This document shows positions 43,614 through 51,979 of a DNA stretch of 64,000 bases, in pieces (within the stretch, counting starts at the first letter, position 1; each line of letters opens with the position of its first letter). The stretch is from contig JAVYRX010000003.1 in the NCBI GenBank assembly GCA_038729485.1, positions 122,203 to 186,202 of the forward strand, read 5' to 3'. Made by a program: the position numbers and the translations under genes. The notes beneath the pieces were generated by a model that saw nothing but the letters and a program-made list of their open reading frames with translations, was not told the origin of the DNA and made no database searches. The stretch comes from GCA-001856825 sp038729485 (lineage in GTDB: Archaea > Thermoplasmatota > Thermoplasmata > Thermoplasmatales > GCA-001856825).

Positions 43614-44234
43614 ATGAATGTTCATGACTTGTCTGTACTTATTGAGGACGGAATGCCGTATTTTGAGGGAGACCCGGTTCCCTCGGTCAAGCAGTTTAAA
43701 TTAATAGAAAAAGATGGGTACAACCTGAAGGCTATCAGCATGGGAAGTCACACCGGAACGCACATAGATGCCCCGTCACATTTCATACCAGGGGGGATGA
43801 ACGTCGATGATCTTGGCCTTGAAAAGCTATGCGGCTTCGGAACCGCTATAAGATATGATCCAAATAAAGGTCTAGTTCTTCCAGAGCAGAAATTTGACGT
43901 AATTCTCCTCTACACAGGCTACAACGAAAAATGGGGGGAATCAAAGACGTTCAGGGATTTTAGTTACATTACGAAGGAGGATGCGGAAAAGATCAAGAAC
44001 TACGGTGTAAAAGTAGTAGGCATAGACTCTCCTTCAGTCGAACCTCCCTTTTCAAAGGACTTCCTTACTCATAAAATTCTGCTGGGAAACTCCATCGTTA
44101 TCATCGAAAATTTGAATTCCAGCAGATTGGAAGAGATTATAGGGAAGAGCTTCTTTGTATTTGTATTCCCTATTTTGCTTAAAGACGGTGATGGCGCACC
44201 CTCAAGGGTTGTTGCACTGGAGGGTTTTCCATGA
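43614..44234 (+). CDS. Cyclase-family metal hydrolase (kynurenine formamidase-like)
   Basis: A 206-residue protein of the cyclase superfamily (Pfam Cyclase). The family signature SHTGTHIDAPSHFI is at residues 45-58, with His46, His50 and Asp52 as metal ligands, and EDGMPYFEGDPVP is the usual N-terminal segment. Known members hydrolyse formylkynurenine, isatin and other cyclic or amide substrates. It lies between gluconate dehydratase and glucose dehydrogenase, and its stop overlaps the latter's ATG. By context it could hydrolyse gluconolactone or a related sugar lactone (inference). Confidence 0.85.
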   Translation: MNVHDLSVLIEDGMPYFEGDPVPSVKQFKLIEKDGYNLKAISMGSHTGTHIDAPSHFIPGGMNVDDLGLEKLCGFGTAIRYDPNKGLVLPEQKFDVILLYTGYNEKWGESKTFRDFSYITKEDAEKIKNYGVKVVGIDSPSVEPPFSKDFLTHKILLGNSIVIIENLNSSRLEEIIGKSFFVFVFPILLKDGDGAPSRVVALEGFP

Positions 44235-45298
44235 GAGCAATAGTGACCTATCCTCCATCCGGAGGTGTAAAATACACTGACATTCCAAAAGAACAGGGGA
44301 GCGGAGTTCTAGTAAAAACGCTATTCACCGGAATTTGCGGCACAGACAAGGAGTTGACCATGGGGAAGCTGAGCTTTGCCAGAGTTGAAAGAGGGAATTT
44401 CCTAGTACTCGGTCATGAGGCGGTGGGAAAAGTAGCGGATGCGGGAGATTCAAGATTCCTTAAAGCGGGTGATCTTGTCGTTCCGATGGTTAGGAGACCC
44501 GGGGGGTGCAGGATGTGCAAATTGGGTAGACAGGACTATTGTGAAGACGGAGATTTCGTGGAAGCAGGGATAAGGGGCAAGAACGGTTTCATGATGGACG
44601 AGTTCTACGATGATGATATGTTTCTCCTGAAGGTAGATCAACCGGAAATATCGGAGCTTTCCGTATTGACGGAGCCCCTAAAGAATGCAATGAAGATAAG
44701 AGAAGTATTCAATTTCATGTCTTCAAGGATTCCTTGGTGGTGTGATGACTCGACGCTAGGATGTAAGAACATTTATGTTTTCGGAACTGGAACAGAGGGG
44801 ATTCTTATTTCTCTTGTATTCAAAGTGCTAGGCCTGAATGTCATAGCCGTGAACAGGCATCCCCTTGATGAGAACGTCATGTCTATCCTTGACAACAATG
44901 GGATAGAATACCTAGACAAATCGTCCGAATCTTTAAAAAGTAGAGTAAGCAGAGAAAAGATGGACGCGGCAGTGGATGCAGTTGGGTCAATGGACATACT
45001 GAAGGATATCAGCGACAACATCAGCAACAACGGAATCGCAATTCTATTCGGTACCAATGGCCAGCTACCGTCATCAAAGTACGACGTTCTGGAAGGGATT
45101 GTGGACAAGAACGTTCTAATATCAGGCAGCGTAGATGGAGCTAGGGTTCATTACCACGAGGCAATTACTTTCATAGAGAATTACGGAAAAAAGATGGGTT
45201 TGGGTCGCATGATAACGGGGAAGTATGCCCCGCAGGAGACGGAGATATTCCAGAGGAAGGACAGCGGTGAAATAAAAAAAGTAATAGAGTGGACGTAA
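44231..45298 (+). CDS. gdh: Glucose 1-dehydrogenase
   Basis: A 355-residue zinc-dependent medium-chain dehydrogenase oxidising glucose to gluconolactone with NAD(P). It aligns closely with the Thermoplasma acidophilum enzyme: FTGICGTDKE (catalytic Cys), VLGHEAVGK, VPMVRRPGGCRMCKLGRQDYC (structural zinc; quoted as two parts VPMVRRPGG and CRMCKLGRQDYC), LTEPLKNAMK, the cofactor loop FGTGTEGILIS, and ILFGTNGQ. The start overlaps the cyclase stop (ATGA). It is the entry enzyme of the non-phosphorylative Entner-Doudoroff route. Confidence 0.94.
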   Translation: MRAIVTYPPSGGVKYTDIPKEQGSGVLVKTLFTGICGTDKELTMGKLSFARVERGNFLVLGHEAVGKVADAGDSRFLKAGDLVVPMVRRPGGCRMCKLGRQDYCEDGDFVEAGIRGKNGFMMDEFYDDDMFLLKVDQPEISELSVLTEPLKNAMKIREVFNFMSSRIPWWCDDSTLGCKNIYVFGTGTEGILISLVFKVLGLNVIAVNRHPLDENVMSILDNNGIEYLDKSSESLKSRVSREKMDAAVDAVGSMDILKDISDNISNNGIAILFGTNGQLPSSKYDVLEGIVDKNVLISGSVDGARVHYHEAITFIENYGKKMGLGRMITGKYAPQETEIFQRKDSGEIKKVIEWT

Positions 45299-45321
45299 TT
45301 AGGGCAGAAAGGAGCTAAAGC

Positions 45322-46491
45322 TTGAGAAGTGGGCTAAAAAAAATATACGTATATACATTTCTGTACTCCTTCCTGCTGCTTAATCCAATTTGGGTACTGT
45401 ATCTTCTGGGTTTGGGGTTCAACCTTTTTTTGATAACTCTCCTTGATGTGGTATTTTACGTTGTAATAGCTGTTGGTAGCATGCCAACTGGCAGAATAGC
45501 GGACAAGATAGGCAGGAGAATATCCCTTCTTGTCTCATCAATTTTGACAGGTTTCGGAATCATACTATTCGGTCTTTTCACATCCTTCGCAGGCATAGCT
45601 GTGAGCTATGTACTTTGGGGTTTGGGGGTTGCAATAAACTCAAGTGCTCTAGAGAGCTTGACTTTCGAGTATTCACAATCTCACAATTTCAGGTATTTGG
45701 AAATAATTGGGATGGTAAACTTCCTAGGTGCTGTATCTATTGCAGTAGCTTCCCTAGTCGGGGGATATCTTGGCGAATACGAGGGTCTTAGGATTGTGAT
45801 CTTTGCAACAGGCCTATTTGTAATTGCATCTTCGCTTTATACGCTTAGGCTAAAAGAGAAGCCAAGGAAGTTCATTAAAACAAGAACTCCTTTAAAGCTG
45901 AAGAATTACGTCTCCGACAGGAGAATCCTTTCGCTGATACTGATAAGGGTTGCCTTAGTGCTTAACTTCAACGTGATGGTAATATTCAAGCAACCCTATT
46001 ACGAGGGACTTGGTCTTTCAGTGGGCGTAATCGGATTTATATTCTTCATTGACGTCCTTCTGAGGGGCCTCTCATCATTGTACACCCAGCGTCTCTCTTT
46101 TATTGCGAGGAACAGGTTCGGGTCAATGTTGATTTTCACTTCCCTGACGTTCTTCACCATATACATTCCTGGCCTTGTTCAGAACTATGCTTCAATATTA
46201 TTCCTTATCCTAAACTCTGTGATTTTTGGCTTCTACTCAAACATACTTAGTGAGGAGGTAAATGTATTAGTTCCAACTGAGATCAGAGCAACCGTTCTTT
46301 CAGTAATATTCCTCGTCAGCTCTCTTCTTACGGCAGTCGCAGAACCTTTTCTCGGTGCGTCGGCCACCATAATAGGTCTTAAGAAAACGTTCATTATATT
46401 TAGCGTTGTGTTTCTTGCTATATCCACATTTGCCATACTGATTCACATAAAAGGGAAAGAAATGAATGACATTGCCATACCAAACATTTAG
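45322..46491 (+). CDS. MFS transporter, probably for a sugar or sugar acid
   Basis: A 389-residue major facilitator with 11-12 hydrophobic segments. The cytoplasmic loop 2-3 has GRIADKIGRRISLL, the MFS motif A. A second basic loop is central. The start is TTG with GGAGC about ten bases before; no ATG is available near the N-terminus. It follows the glucose dehydrogenase gene by 23 bases and probably ends this operon, so glucose or gluconate import is plausible. Its last 4 bases overlap the convergent DUF309 gene. Confidence 0.85.
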   Translation: MRSGLKKIYVYTFLYSFLLLNPIWVLYLLGLGFNLFLITLLDVVFYVVIAVGSMPTGRIADKIGRRISLLVSSILTGFGIILFGLFTSFAGIAVSYVLWGLGVAINSSALESLTFEYSQSHNFRYLEIIGMVNFLGAVSIAVASLVGGYLGEYEGLRIVIFATGLFVIASSLYTLRLKEKPRKFIKTRTPLKLKNYVSDRRILSLILIRVALVLNFNVMVIFKQPYYEGLGLSVGVIGFIFFIDVLLRGLSSLYTQRLSFIARNRFGSMLIFTSLTFFTIYIPGLVQNYASILFLILNSVIFGFYSNILSEEVNVLVPTEIRATVLSVIFLVSSLLTAVAEPFLGASATIIGLKKTFIIFSVVFLAISTFAILIHIKGKEMNDIAIPNI

Positions 46492-47021
46492 GACCCTGAC
46501 AATTCTTTTGCTTTTCTTTCTAAGCTATGAATAATTTCAAGGCGGATGGGGTACGAAAAACTCACATTTTCCAGCTCCTTTAATCCAAACTTCGAAAGGC
46601 GGTTAATTGAGTGATTAAATATTCTCTCAGCATTTTGTATATTCCCCATCTGGTAATGAACCATTGAAACACATACGAGAACGACGTCATGAAAAAATAA
46701 GCTCCTATCTCCAGACGTCCCTTTCCAGAATGCTTCGAAAAATTCATGCCCGAGCCAATATTTTTCCTCTTCCATGAGCTTGAATCCCTCGTCAATTTTT
46801 CCTAAACCTTCATTTTTTTCAACATTCTTGTTGCCAGTCAAAAAAAGATATATCTCTTGGACACCTAGGCCCGATGCCAATATAAATCCGCTGTCAAGAT
46901 CGTCAAATTTAATGTCGACCTCTGCTGTCTTTGAAGCTCTCCGGATTATGGAACCTTTCACTGGACTGACGCTTCCGATCCGGTCTGCCGGGAGAAACAA
47001 GATAAACCTATATCTTTCCAT
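46488..47021 (-). CDS. DUF309 domain protein
   Basis: A 177-residue protein. The C-terminal 110 residues form a DUF309 helical domain with GFKLMEEEKYWLGHEFFEAF and VCVSMVHYQMGNIQNAERI, including the conserved His-Glu pair of that family. The N-terminal 70 residues (RFILFLPADRIGSV...) are a small beta-rich region. The function is unknown. It lies downstream of pyrophosphatase on the same strand. ATG at 47021 was taken; the frame extends four codons further. Confidence 0.8.
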   Translation of the reverse strand: MERYRFILFLPADRIGSVSPVKGSIIRRASKTAEVDIKFDDLDSGFILASGLGVQEIYLFLTGNKNVEKNEGLGKIDEGFKLMEEEKYWLGHEFFEAFWKGTSGDRSLFFHDVVLVCVSMVHYQMGNIQNAERIFNHSINRLSKFGLKELENVSFSYPIRLEIIHSLERKAKELSGS

Positions 47022-47064
47022 CTCAGCGACCATCCACGGTATATATGCGACATTCCAGCAAAGA

Positions 47065-47580
47065 TCAATGATCCACGTTTATGGCGGAAGCCTTTATCTC
47101 TTCGATCGCTTTTTCTCTTGAACCGAATCCCTTGAATTTCATGAACTTGTTTTCTTCAAGCTCCTTGTAGTGTTCAAAGAAATGCCTTATTATGCGCTTG
47201 AAGTATTCAGGAACGTCTTCAATACTCCTGATTGTTGAAGAATTTGGATCTACCTTGTCCACGGGAACGGCCATTACCTTGTTGTCTTCTCCCTCTTCGT
47301 CGTGCATCTCTGCGATTCCTATGGGCCTGCACTTTACCAGGATACCAGAGAGTATTGGGGATGACGATATGATCAAAACGTCAAGCGGATCGCCGTCCTT
47401 TGCCTTCGTACCCAGGATCATTCCGTAGTTGGTTGGGTAATTCATCGGCGTGAATAAAATCCTGTCAAGAACAATCGACCCTACATCTTCATGATATTCA
47501 TATTTGTTTTTACTCCCCTCAGAAATTTCTACCAGAGCGTAAAACGTCTCAGGGAAATCCTCAGTCAATTCTGTTTTCAT
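47065..47580 (-). CDS. ppa: Inorganic pyrophosphatase, family I
   Basis: A 171-residue soluble pyrophosphatase. Active-site residues are in KYEYHEDVGSIVLDR, YPTNYGMILGT, DGDPLDVLIIS (the three metal-binding aspartates) and MHDEEGEDNKVMAVP. It removes the PPi from RNA, DNA and aminoacyl-tRNA synthesis. DUF309 follows at 43 bases. The upstream gap of about 210 bases contains a 16-base palindrome. Confidence 0.95.
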   Translation of the reverse strand: MKTELTEDFPETFYALVEISEGSKNKYEYHEDVGSIVLDRILFTPMNYPTNYGMILGTKAKDGDPLDVLIISSSPILSGILVKCRPIGIAEMHDEEGEDNKVMAVPVDKVDPNSSTIRSIEDVPEYFKRIIRHFFEHYKELEENKFMKFKGFGSREKAIEEIKASAINVDH

Positions 47581-47681
47581 ACGAAGCTAGAAAAAGCACG
47601 TAAATAAATGTAGCGCTTTGACATTGCGTTGATAGAATGGAAATGTTTCAAACGCATCCTAAGGTCTTAGTATTATAACGC

Positions 47682-47697
47682 TATTAATCGATTAATA
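47682..47697. promoter_or_regulatory. Perfect 16-base palindrome between ppa and the radical SAM gene
   Basis: TATTAATCGATTAATA is a perfect palindrome about 100 bases upstream of either start codon in a divergent gap. A TATA-like AAATATATTTAATTC lies about 26 bases before the radical SAM ATG. The palindrome is the length and AT-richness of a dimeric repressor site, but no binding protein is indicated. Confidence 0.35.
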
Positions 47698-47791
47698 CAC
47701 ACTAATGGTCACTAAAAAACGAGATCTTGTACGGAAAAATTAAACGATCCAGTTACAAAATATATTTAATTCAAAACAAACTTGTTATGGC

Positions 47792-49396
47792 ATGGCCCTA
47801 AACGCCGTTTTGATTAGGCCATCCAATAAGACGGGAAGTGGGTATCTAACGAAATGGGGTTTTCTGCCTGCTCCATTGGGACTGCTCTCTCTTGCCGGAG
47901 AGATCCTTAGGGTAAATGGTTCCAGGGTTAAGATTATAGATATGGAAGGTGACGAGTTATCTATTGAAGAGACTATAAAACAGACTTTGGAATACAGACC
48001 GGATTTGGTAGGTATAACATTGCATGCTACTGCTGCGCACAATAACGCCGGTTACATCGCAAGGAAAATAAAGGGAGAGAAACCCGATACAGTTTTAGTC
48101 GCTGGAGGCCATCACGCAACATTTCTTCCAAAGGAGATTATAAGGGCAGGATTTGATATTTCTGTTCTGGGAGAAGGCGATGAAACGATTTACGAAATCG
48201 CTTCCGCCATTTCAGAGGGAGAGGGGTTCGAAAATATAAAAGGCATAGTATACAAGGATAAAGACAGGATAATAAGAACTCCGCCTAGATCCCTTATAAC
48301 GGATCTTGACACTCTGCCAATTCCGCCGATGTGGCTCCTTGATCCTTCCAAATACACTTTCAAGGTATTCGGGGAGAATGACAGGGTTATGTGCATAGAG
48401 ACGTCGAGGGGATGCCCATACGCGTGCGATTTCTGTTCTGTCACTCCGACGTGGGGTAATAAGTGGCGTAACAAATCCAACGCAAGAATACTAGAGGAGA
48501 TGAGGATGGCTCTAAGTTATGGGTACAACTGGATATTCTTTACTGACGATATATTTGTCGTCTACCCGAACGTGAAACAGAGAAGAAATCTTTTCAATTC
48601 AATAATTGAGGAGGACGTTAGAACAAAATGGATAGTCCAGATGAGGGCAGACGTTACGAGCAAGAACCCCGACCTTATAGAATTGGGTGCGAAGGCCGGG
48701 ATGAAAATCTCCTTCCTAGGGGTTGAATCCGGCAGCGAAGAAATCCTAAGGAAAATGCATAAGGGTGAGTTTACGTCCCAATCTGAGGAGGCTGTTAGAA
48801 TACTTTCCAGGAACGGTATAATAGTTCTCATAGGCATGATGATAGGGGCACCCTATGAGAAGATTAGAGACATATTCACGTCAATTAGATTTTCCAGAAA
48901 GCTAGCGAGAGCAGGAGCCGATGCAATACAGTTCTCTATGTACACTCCTCTTCCGGGTACCAGAGTATTTGACGACGCCATCAGGAACAAGAGCATTTTT
49001 ACCCTTGATTGGGACAGATACGACGTGATAACGCCTGTAATGAGGACAAGAGTTGGTCCAGCCATAGATCAGATAGCACAGTTCTACGCAACATATTCTT
49101 TCTACCTATATAAGTACCTTAGGGGGAAAATACTGAAAATTGAACCCGATGAGGATAAGAAAAAGTTGCTGGACAATGCGCTGGATTTCATAATGAAGAT
49201 GATGCCGTCATATATTAAGGACATCTATAACTTTCCCAAATTCCTTCTTGAAACAAACAGGAAATTCAGGAAGGGAAACAAGATGGCAGGTATTGGAGAC
49301 GACGAGATAAAAGAACTTCTGGAAACGTCAAACAGGGTTGTCTACGATTTAATGGGAAGCAAAAATCCATATTTTATGATAAAAGAGGCAGACTAA
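47792..49396 (+). CDS. B12-binding-type radical SAM enzyme
   Basis: A 534-residue class B-like radical SAM protein. Residues 1-140 form a Rossmann-type cobalamin-binding domain (APLGLLSLAGEILR, LVAGGHHATFLP, VLGEGDETIYEI). The radical SAM core follows with ETSRGCPYACDFCSV, cysteines 208, 212 and 215 binding the 4Fe-4S cluster. The C-terminal 140 residues are helical and basic. Such enzymes methylate or cyclise unactivated carbons. In tetraether-lipid archaea a GDGT ring synthase role is possible, but the sequence alone does not prove it. Single-gene unit. Confidence 0.88.
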   Translation: MALNAVLIRPSNKTGSGYLTKWGFLPAPLGLLSLAGEILRVNGSRVKIIDMEGDELSIEETIKQTLEYRPDLVGITLHATAAHNNAGYIARKIKGEKPDTVLVAGGHHATFLPKEIIRAGFDISVLGEGDETIYEIASAISEGEGFENIKGIVYKDKDRIIRTPPRSLITDLDTLPIPPMWLLDPSKYTFKVFGENDRVMCIETSRGCPYACDFCSVTPTWGNKWRNKSNARILEEMRMALSYGYNWIFFTDDIFVVYPNVKQRRNLFNSIIEEDVRTKWIVQMRADVTSKNPDLIELGAKAGMKISFLGVESGSEEILRKMHKGEFTSQSEEAVRILSRNGIIVLIGMMIGAPYEKIRDIFTSIRFSRKLARAGADAIQFSMYTPLPGTRVFDDAIRNKSIFTLDWDRYDVITPVMRTRVGPAIDQIAQFYATYSFYLYKYLRGKILKIEPDEDKKKLLDNALDFIMKMMPSYIKDIYNFPKFLLETNRKFRKGNKMAGIGDDEIKELLETSNRVVYDLMGSKNPYFMIKEAD

Positions 49397-49401
49397 CTCA
49401 A

Positions 49402-49460
49402 GCTACTAGAATGCAGTGAATCTGTAAGGGATATTATTCTCGGCACCCATTCTTAGTAGC
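49402..49460. terminator. Imperfect inverted repeat between convergent genes
   Basis: GCTACTAGAATG (49402-49413) pairs with CATTCTTAGTAGC (49448-49460) with one bulged base, leaving a 34-base loop. It sits exactly between the stop of the radical SAM gene and the stop of the M20 gene, where transcripts from both sides end. It may help terminate or stabilise 3' ends; archaeal terminators usually rely on T-tracts, so this is uncertain. Confidence 0.35.
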
Positions 49461-49463
49461 AGC

Positions 49464-50654
49464 CTAAACTTCCTTTTTTAGAAAATCTATGAAGACGTCA
49501 GCATCTCCGAAGACGTTAGAAAGTTTGGCATATTCATTTGGCTGATGCTCCGTTTCATCAACAGTTCCCCACACTATTGTGTCTAGCCAGTTATTCCTGA
49601 AAAACGCTCCGCAAGTTCCTCCTCCTATTCCCACCTTTTTCACTTCAATTCCCCTTAACTTTCTAATGCTGTCTGTGAATTTGTTTACGAATTCTTCCCC
49701 TTTCTCCGTGTTTCTGGAAGGATCAGCCTTATTCTCCACTTCAACTGATACCTGTACGCCGTTTTTTCTTGAAAAACTGTCCTTTATTCTGTTAATTTCT
49801 TGTAAAACGTCATCTAGTTTATAGGCTGGTAAGATCCTCATATCAAAATAGAAACTCTCTTTGCCCGGTATGATATTTACTGAGCTAGTTCCTGGCTCAA
49901 CCTTCGTCGGTTCGAACGTTGACTGCGGGACCATAAATTCCGGATCCTTTGCATTGAACTTTTCGTGAAGTTTTCCGTCCAATTCTATCTCCAACTTTGA
50001 AGCCATTCTGTGAGCATTTATTCCTACATCAGGTGTTGAAGCGTGACATTGTTTTCCAACTACTGTTAACTTAACCCACATCAAGCCTTTTTCTGCAATT
50101 TCTATACTGCTCCCATCGGGCGTTCCAAAATCAGGTACTATGAATTTATCGTTTGCATTGAATTTTCGCTTCTGAAGAACGTATTGAATCCCGAACTTGC
50201 TTCCTGCTTCTTCATCTGAGACTAGTATCACACCTAAATTGTTCTTTAATTCATCCCTATGGTTAATGAAGTACTTGAATGCTATAAGGGAAGAGATTAT
50301 ACCCTGCCCATTATCGCAAGTACCTCTTCCATAGATTTTATCACCCTCAATGGTTGCCTCAAAGGGCGGGTACTTCCATAGTCCCCTGTCACCCTCGCTG
50401 ACAGTATCCATGTGACCTACTATCCAAACCGTTGTTTTCTTATTGTTATTTAGAAAAAATAGCAGATTTGGTCTTTTTATACCATCTGATTCAGCATCAT
50501 ATTCCTCCAATTTTATTTCCTTGTCCCAACTTAGAATTTCGTTTTTCAGGAACTCGGCTCTTTTTTCTTCTCCTTTTCCTCCGCTAGATGGATTAACGGC
50601 CTCAATCGAGATCATTTTTGAATATAGGCTAACAAAAAAGTCTCTTTCTGTCAT
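49464..50654 (-). CDS. M20-family metallopeptidase / deacylase
   Basis: A 396-residue zinc hydrolase of the DapE/ArgE/carboxypeptidase G2 family. VWIVGHMDTVSEGD gives the first zinc His/Asp, IYGRGTCDNGQGIIS the bridging Asp, LVSDEEAGSKFG the catalytic Glu pair, and TVDETEHQPNEYAKLS the C-terminal His. The dimerisation lid (GKQCHASTPDVGINAH) is present. The substrate could be a dipeptide or an acyl amino acid. No biosynthetic neighbours point to one pathway. Confidence 0.9.
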   Translation of the reverse strand: MTERDFFVSLYSKMISIEAVNPSSGGKGEEKRAEFLKNEILSWDKEIKLEEYDAESDGIKRPNLLFFLNNNKKTTVWIVGHMDTVSEGDRGLWKYPPFEATIEGDKIYGRGTCDNGQGIISSLIAFKYFINHRDELKNNLGVILVSDEEAGSKFGIQYVLQKRKFNANDKFIVPDFGTPDGSSIEIAEKGLMWVKLTVVGKQCHASTPDVGINAHRMASKLEIELDGKLHEKFNAKDPEFMVPQSTFEPTKVEPGTSSVNIIPGKESFYFDMRILPAYKLDDVLQEINRIKDSFSRKNGVQVSVEVENKADPSRNTEKGEEFVNKFTDSIRKLRGIEVKKVGIGGGTCGAFFRNNWLDTIVWGTVDETEHQPNEYAKLSNVFGDADVFIDFLKKEV

Positions 50655-50744
50655 AAAAGATAATTCTCAACGTGCTTAAAATATGTTCGACCGTATAGCC
50701 ATCAGGGTGGAAAAAATGTTAAATGTTAAGGAGATGACGTTGCT

Positions 50745-51467
50745 ATGGAAAACATCCTAATAGGATGCTCCGGCTGGTTCTACCCTCACTGGTCAGGATT
50801 TTTTTATCCCAAGGAAATCCCTATGAGGGAATGGTTCAGCTACTATGCGTCATTGTTCAACACAGTGGAATTAAACTCAACTTTTTACTCATTCCCGAGC
50901 GTCAAGAGGGCAGAAAGATGGTATAATGAATCTCCCAAGTCGTTCAAGTATAGTATAAAGATGAACAGAACCATTACACATACAAAAAGAATGGTGGAGG
51001 TCGATGACGAGATGAATAAATTCTATGATGCTGTATCACACTTGAAAGAGAAGCTTTCATCGGTCCTTATACAATTACCTCCATCATTTAAATATACTAA
51101 GGAGAACCTTAATAGAATCTCTTCTTCCTTAAGAAGTGAAACTAAAGAGTTCTTTGAGTTTAGACATAGGAGCTGGTATACGCCAGAAGCCTTGAATGAA
51201 CTGAGAAGGATGGAAATTGAAATTGTAGCAATTAGTTTCAAAGATCTTCCATTTTTTCTGCCAGAGCAGGATGATGTATACATTAGGATGCACGGAAATA
51301 TATATGGATATGCAACTGATTATAGCGAAAAAACGCTCATGGAGCTCGCGACAACATTGATTGATAAGAATTACAGGGTGACTTATGTATACTTCAATAA
51401 CGATTATAATGGATACGCCCCAAAAAACGCACTATCATTGAAGAAACTTCTAGAAAAAAGTTACTAA
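50745..51467 (+). CDS. DUF72 family protein
   Basis: A 240-residue TIM-barrel-like DUF72 protein. It begins ILIGCSGWFYPHWSGFFYP and carries FNTVELNSTFYSFPS, SFKYSIKMNRTITH, FFEFRHRSWYTPEA and IRMHGNIYGYATDYS, all family blocks. The function is unknown; the family is related to AP-endonuclease-type barrels. It is followed about 40 bases later by the peroxiredoxin gene, so the two may be co-expressed. Confidence 0.88.
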   Translation: MENILIGCSGWFYPHWSGFFYPKEIPMREWFSYYASLFNTVELNSTFYSFPSVKRAERWYNESPKSFKYSIKMNRTITHTKRMVEVDDEMNKFYDAVSHLKEKLSSVLIQLPPSFKYTKENLNRISSSLRSETKEFFEFRHRSWYTPEALNELRRMEIEIVAISFKDLPFFLPEQDDVYIRMHGNIYGYATDYSEKTLMELATTLIDKNYRVTYVYFNNDYNGYAPKNALSLKKLLEKSY

Positions 51468-51507
51468 AGATACATTATTATAATATAGAAGGTGAATTTA
51501 AAATACT

Positions 51508-51966
51508 ATGGCATTGAAAATAGGGGATAGGGCACCTGATTTCACGGCAGTCTCAGACGAGGGGACGAATATAACGTTGAGCGAAAAATTAAAGGAAGGT
51601 CCCGTTGTGCTGTACTTCTATCCAAAGGATGAGACTCCAGGTTGCACTGCAGAGGCTTGTGCATTTAGGGACAACTGGGAGGAGATAAGGAAATTAGGGG
51701 CCACAGTACTTGGGGTTAGTTCGGATGCAGTGGAATCTCACAAACAATTCAAGAAGAATAGGAGACTGCAATTTACTTTGCTTTCCGATCCTAAGAAGGA
51801 AATCAGGAAAAAATATGGCGCAACGGGCATGCTTTTACCGGCTAGGATAACATTTGTTATCGATAAGAATGGCATAATAAGGGAAGTATACAACTCTCAG
51901 CTGAATGCTGTTATGCACGCTAAAATTGCTCTGAAGGCTCTCAATTCCATAGAAAAAAAGGAATAA
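51508..51966 (+). CDS. bcp: Peroxiredoxin, BCP/PrxQ type
   Basis: A 152-residue thiol peroxidase. YFYPKDETPGCTAEACAFRD contains the peroxidatic Cys and, five residues later, the resolving Cys typical of PrxQ. PARITFVIDKNGIIREV and the initial GDRAPDF complete the fold. It reduces hydrogen and organic peroxides, useful in an aerobic acidophile. GGTGAA precedes the ATG at a distance, and an AT-rich stretch is immediately upstream. Confidence 0.93.
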   Translation: MALKIGDRAPDFTAVSDEGTNITLSEKLKEGPVVLYFYPKDETPGCTAEACAFRDNWEEIRKLGATVLGVSSDAVESHKQFKKNRRLQFTLLSDPKKEIRKKYGATGMLLPARITFVIDKNGIIREVYNSQLNAVMHAKIALKALNSIEKKE

Positions 51967-51979
51967 AATTCTAAAAATT

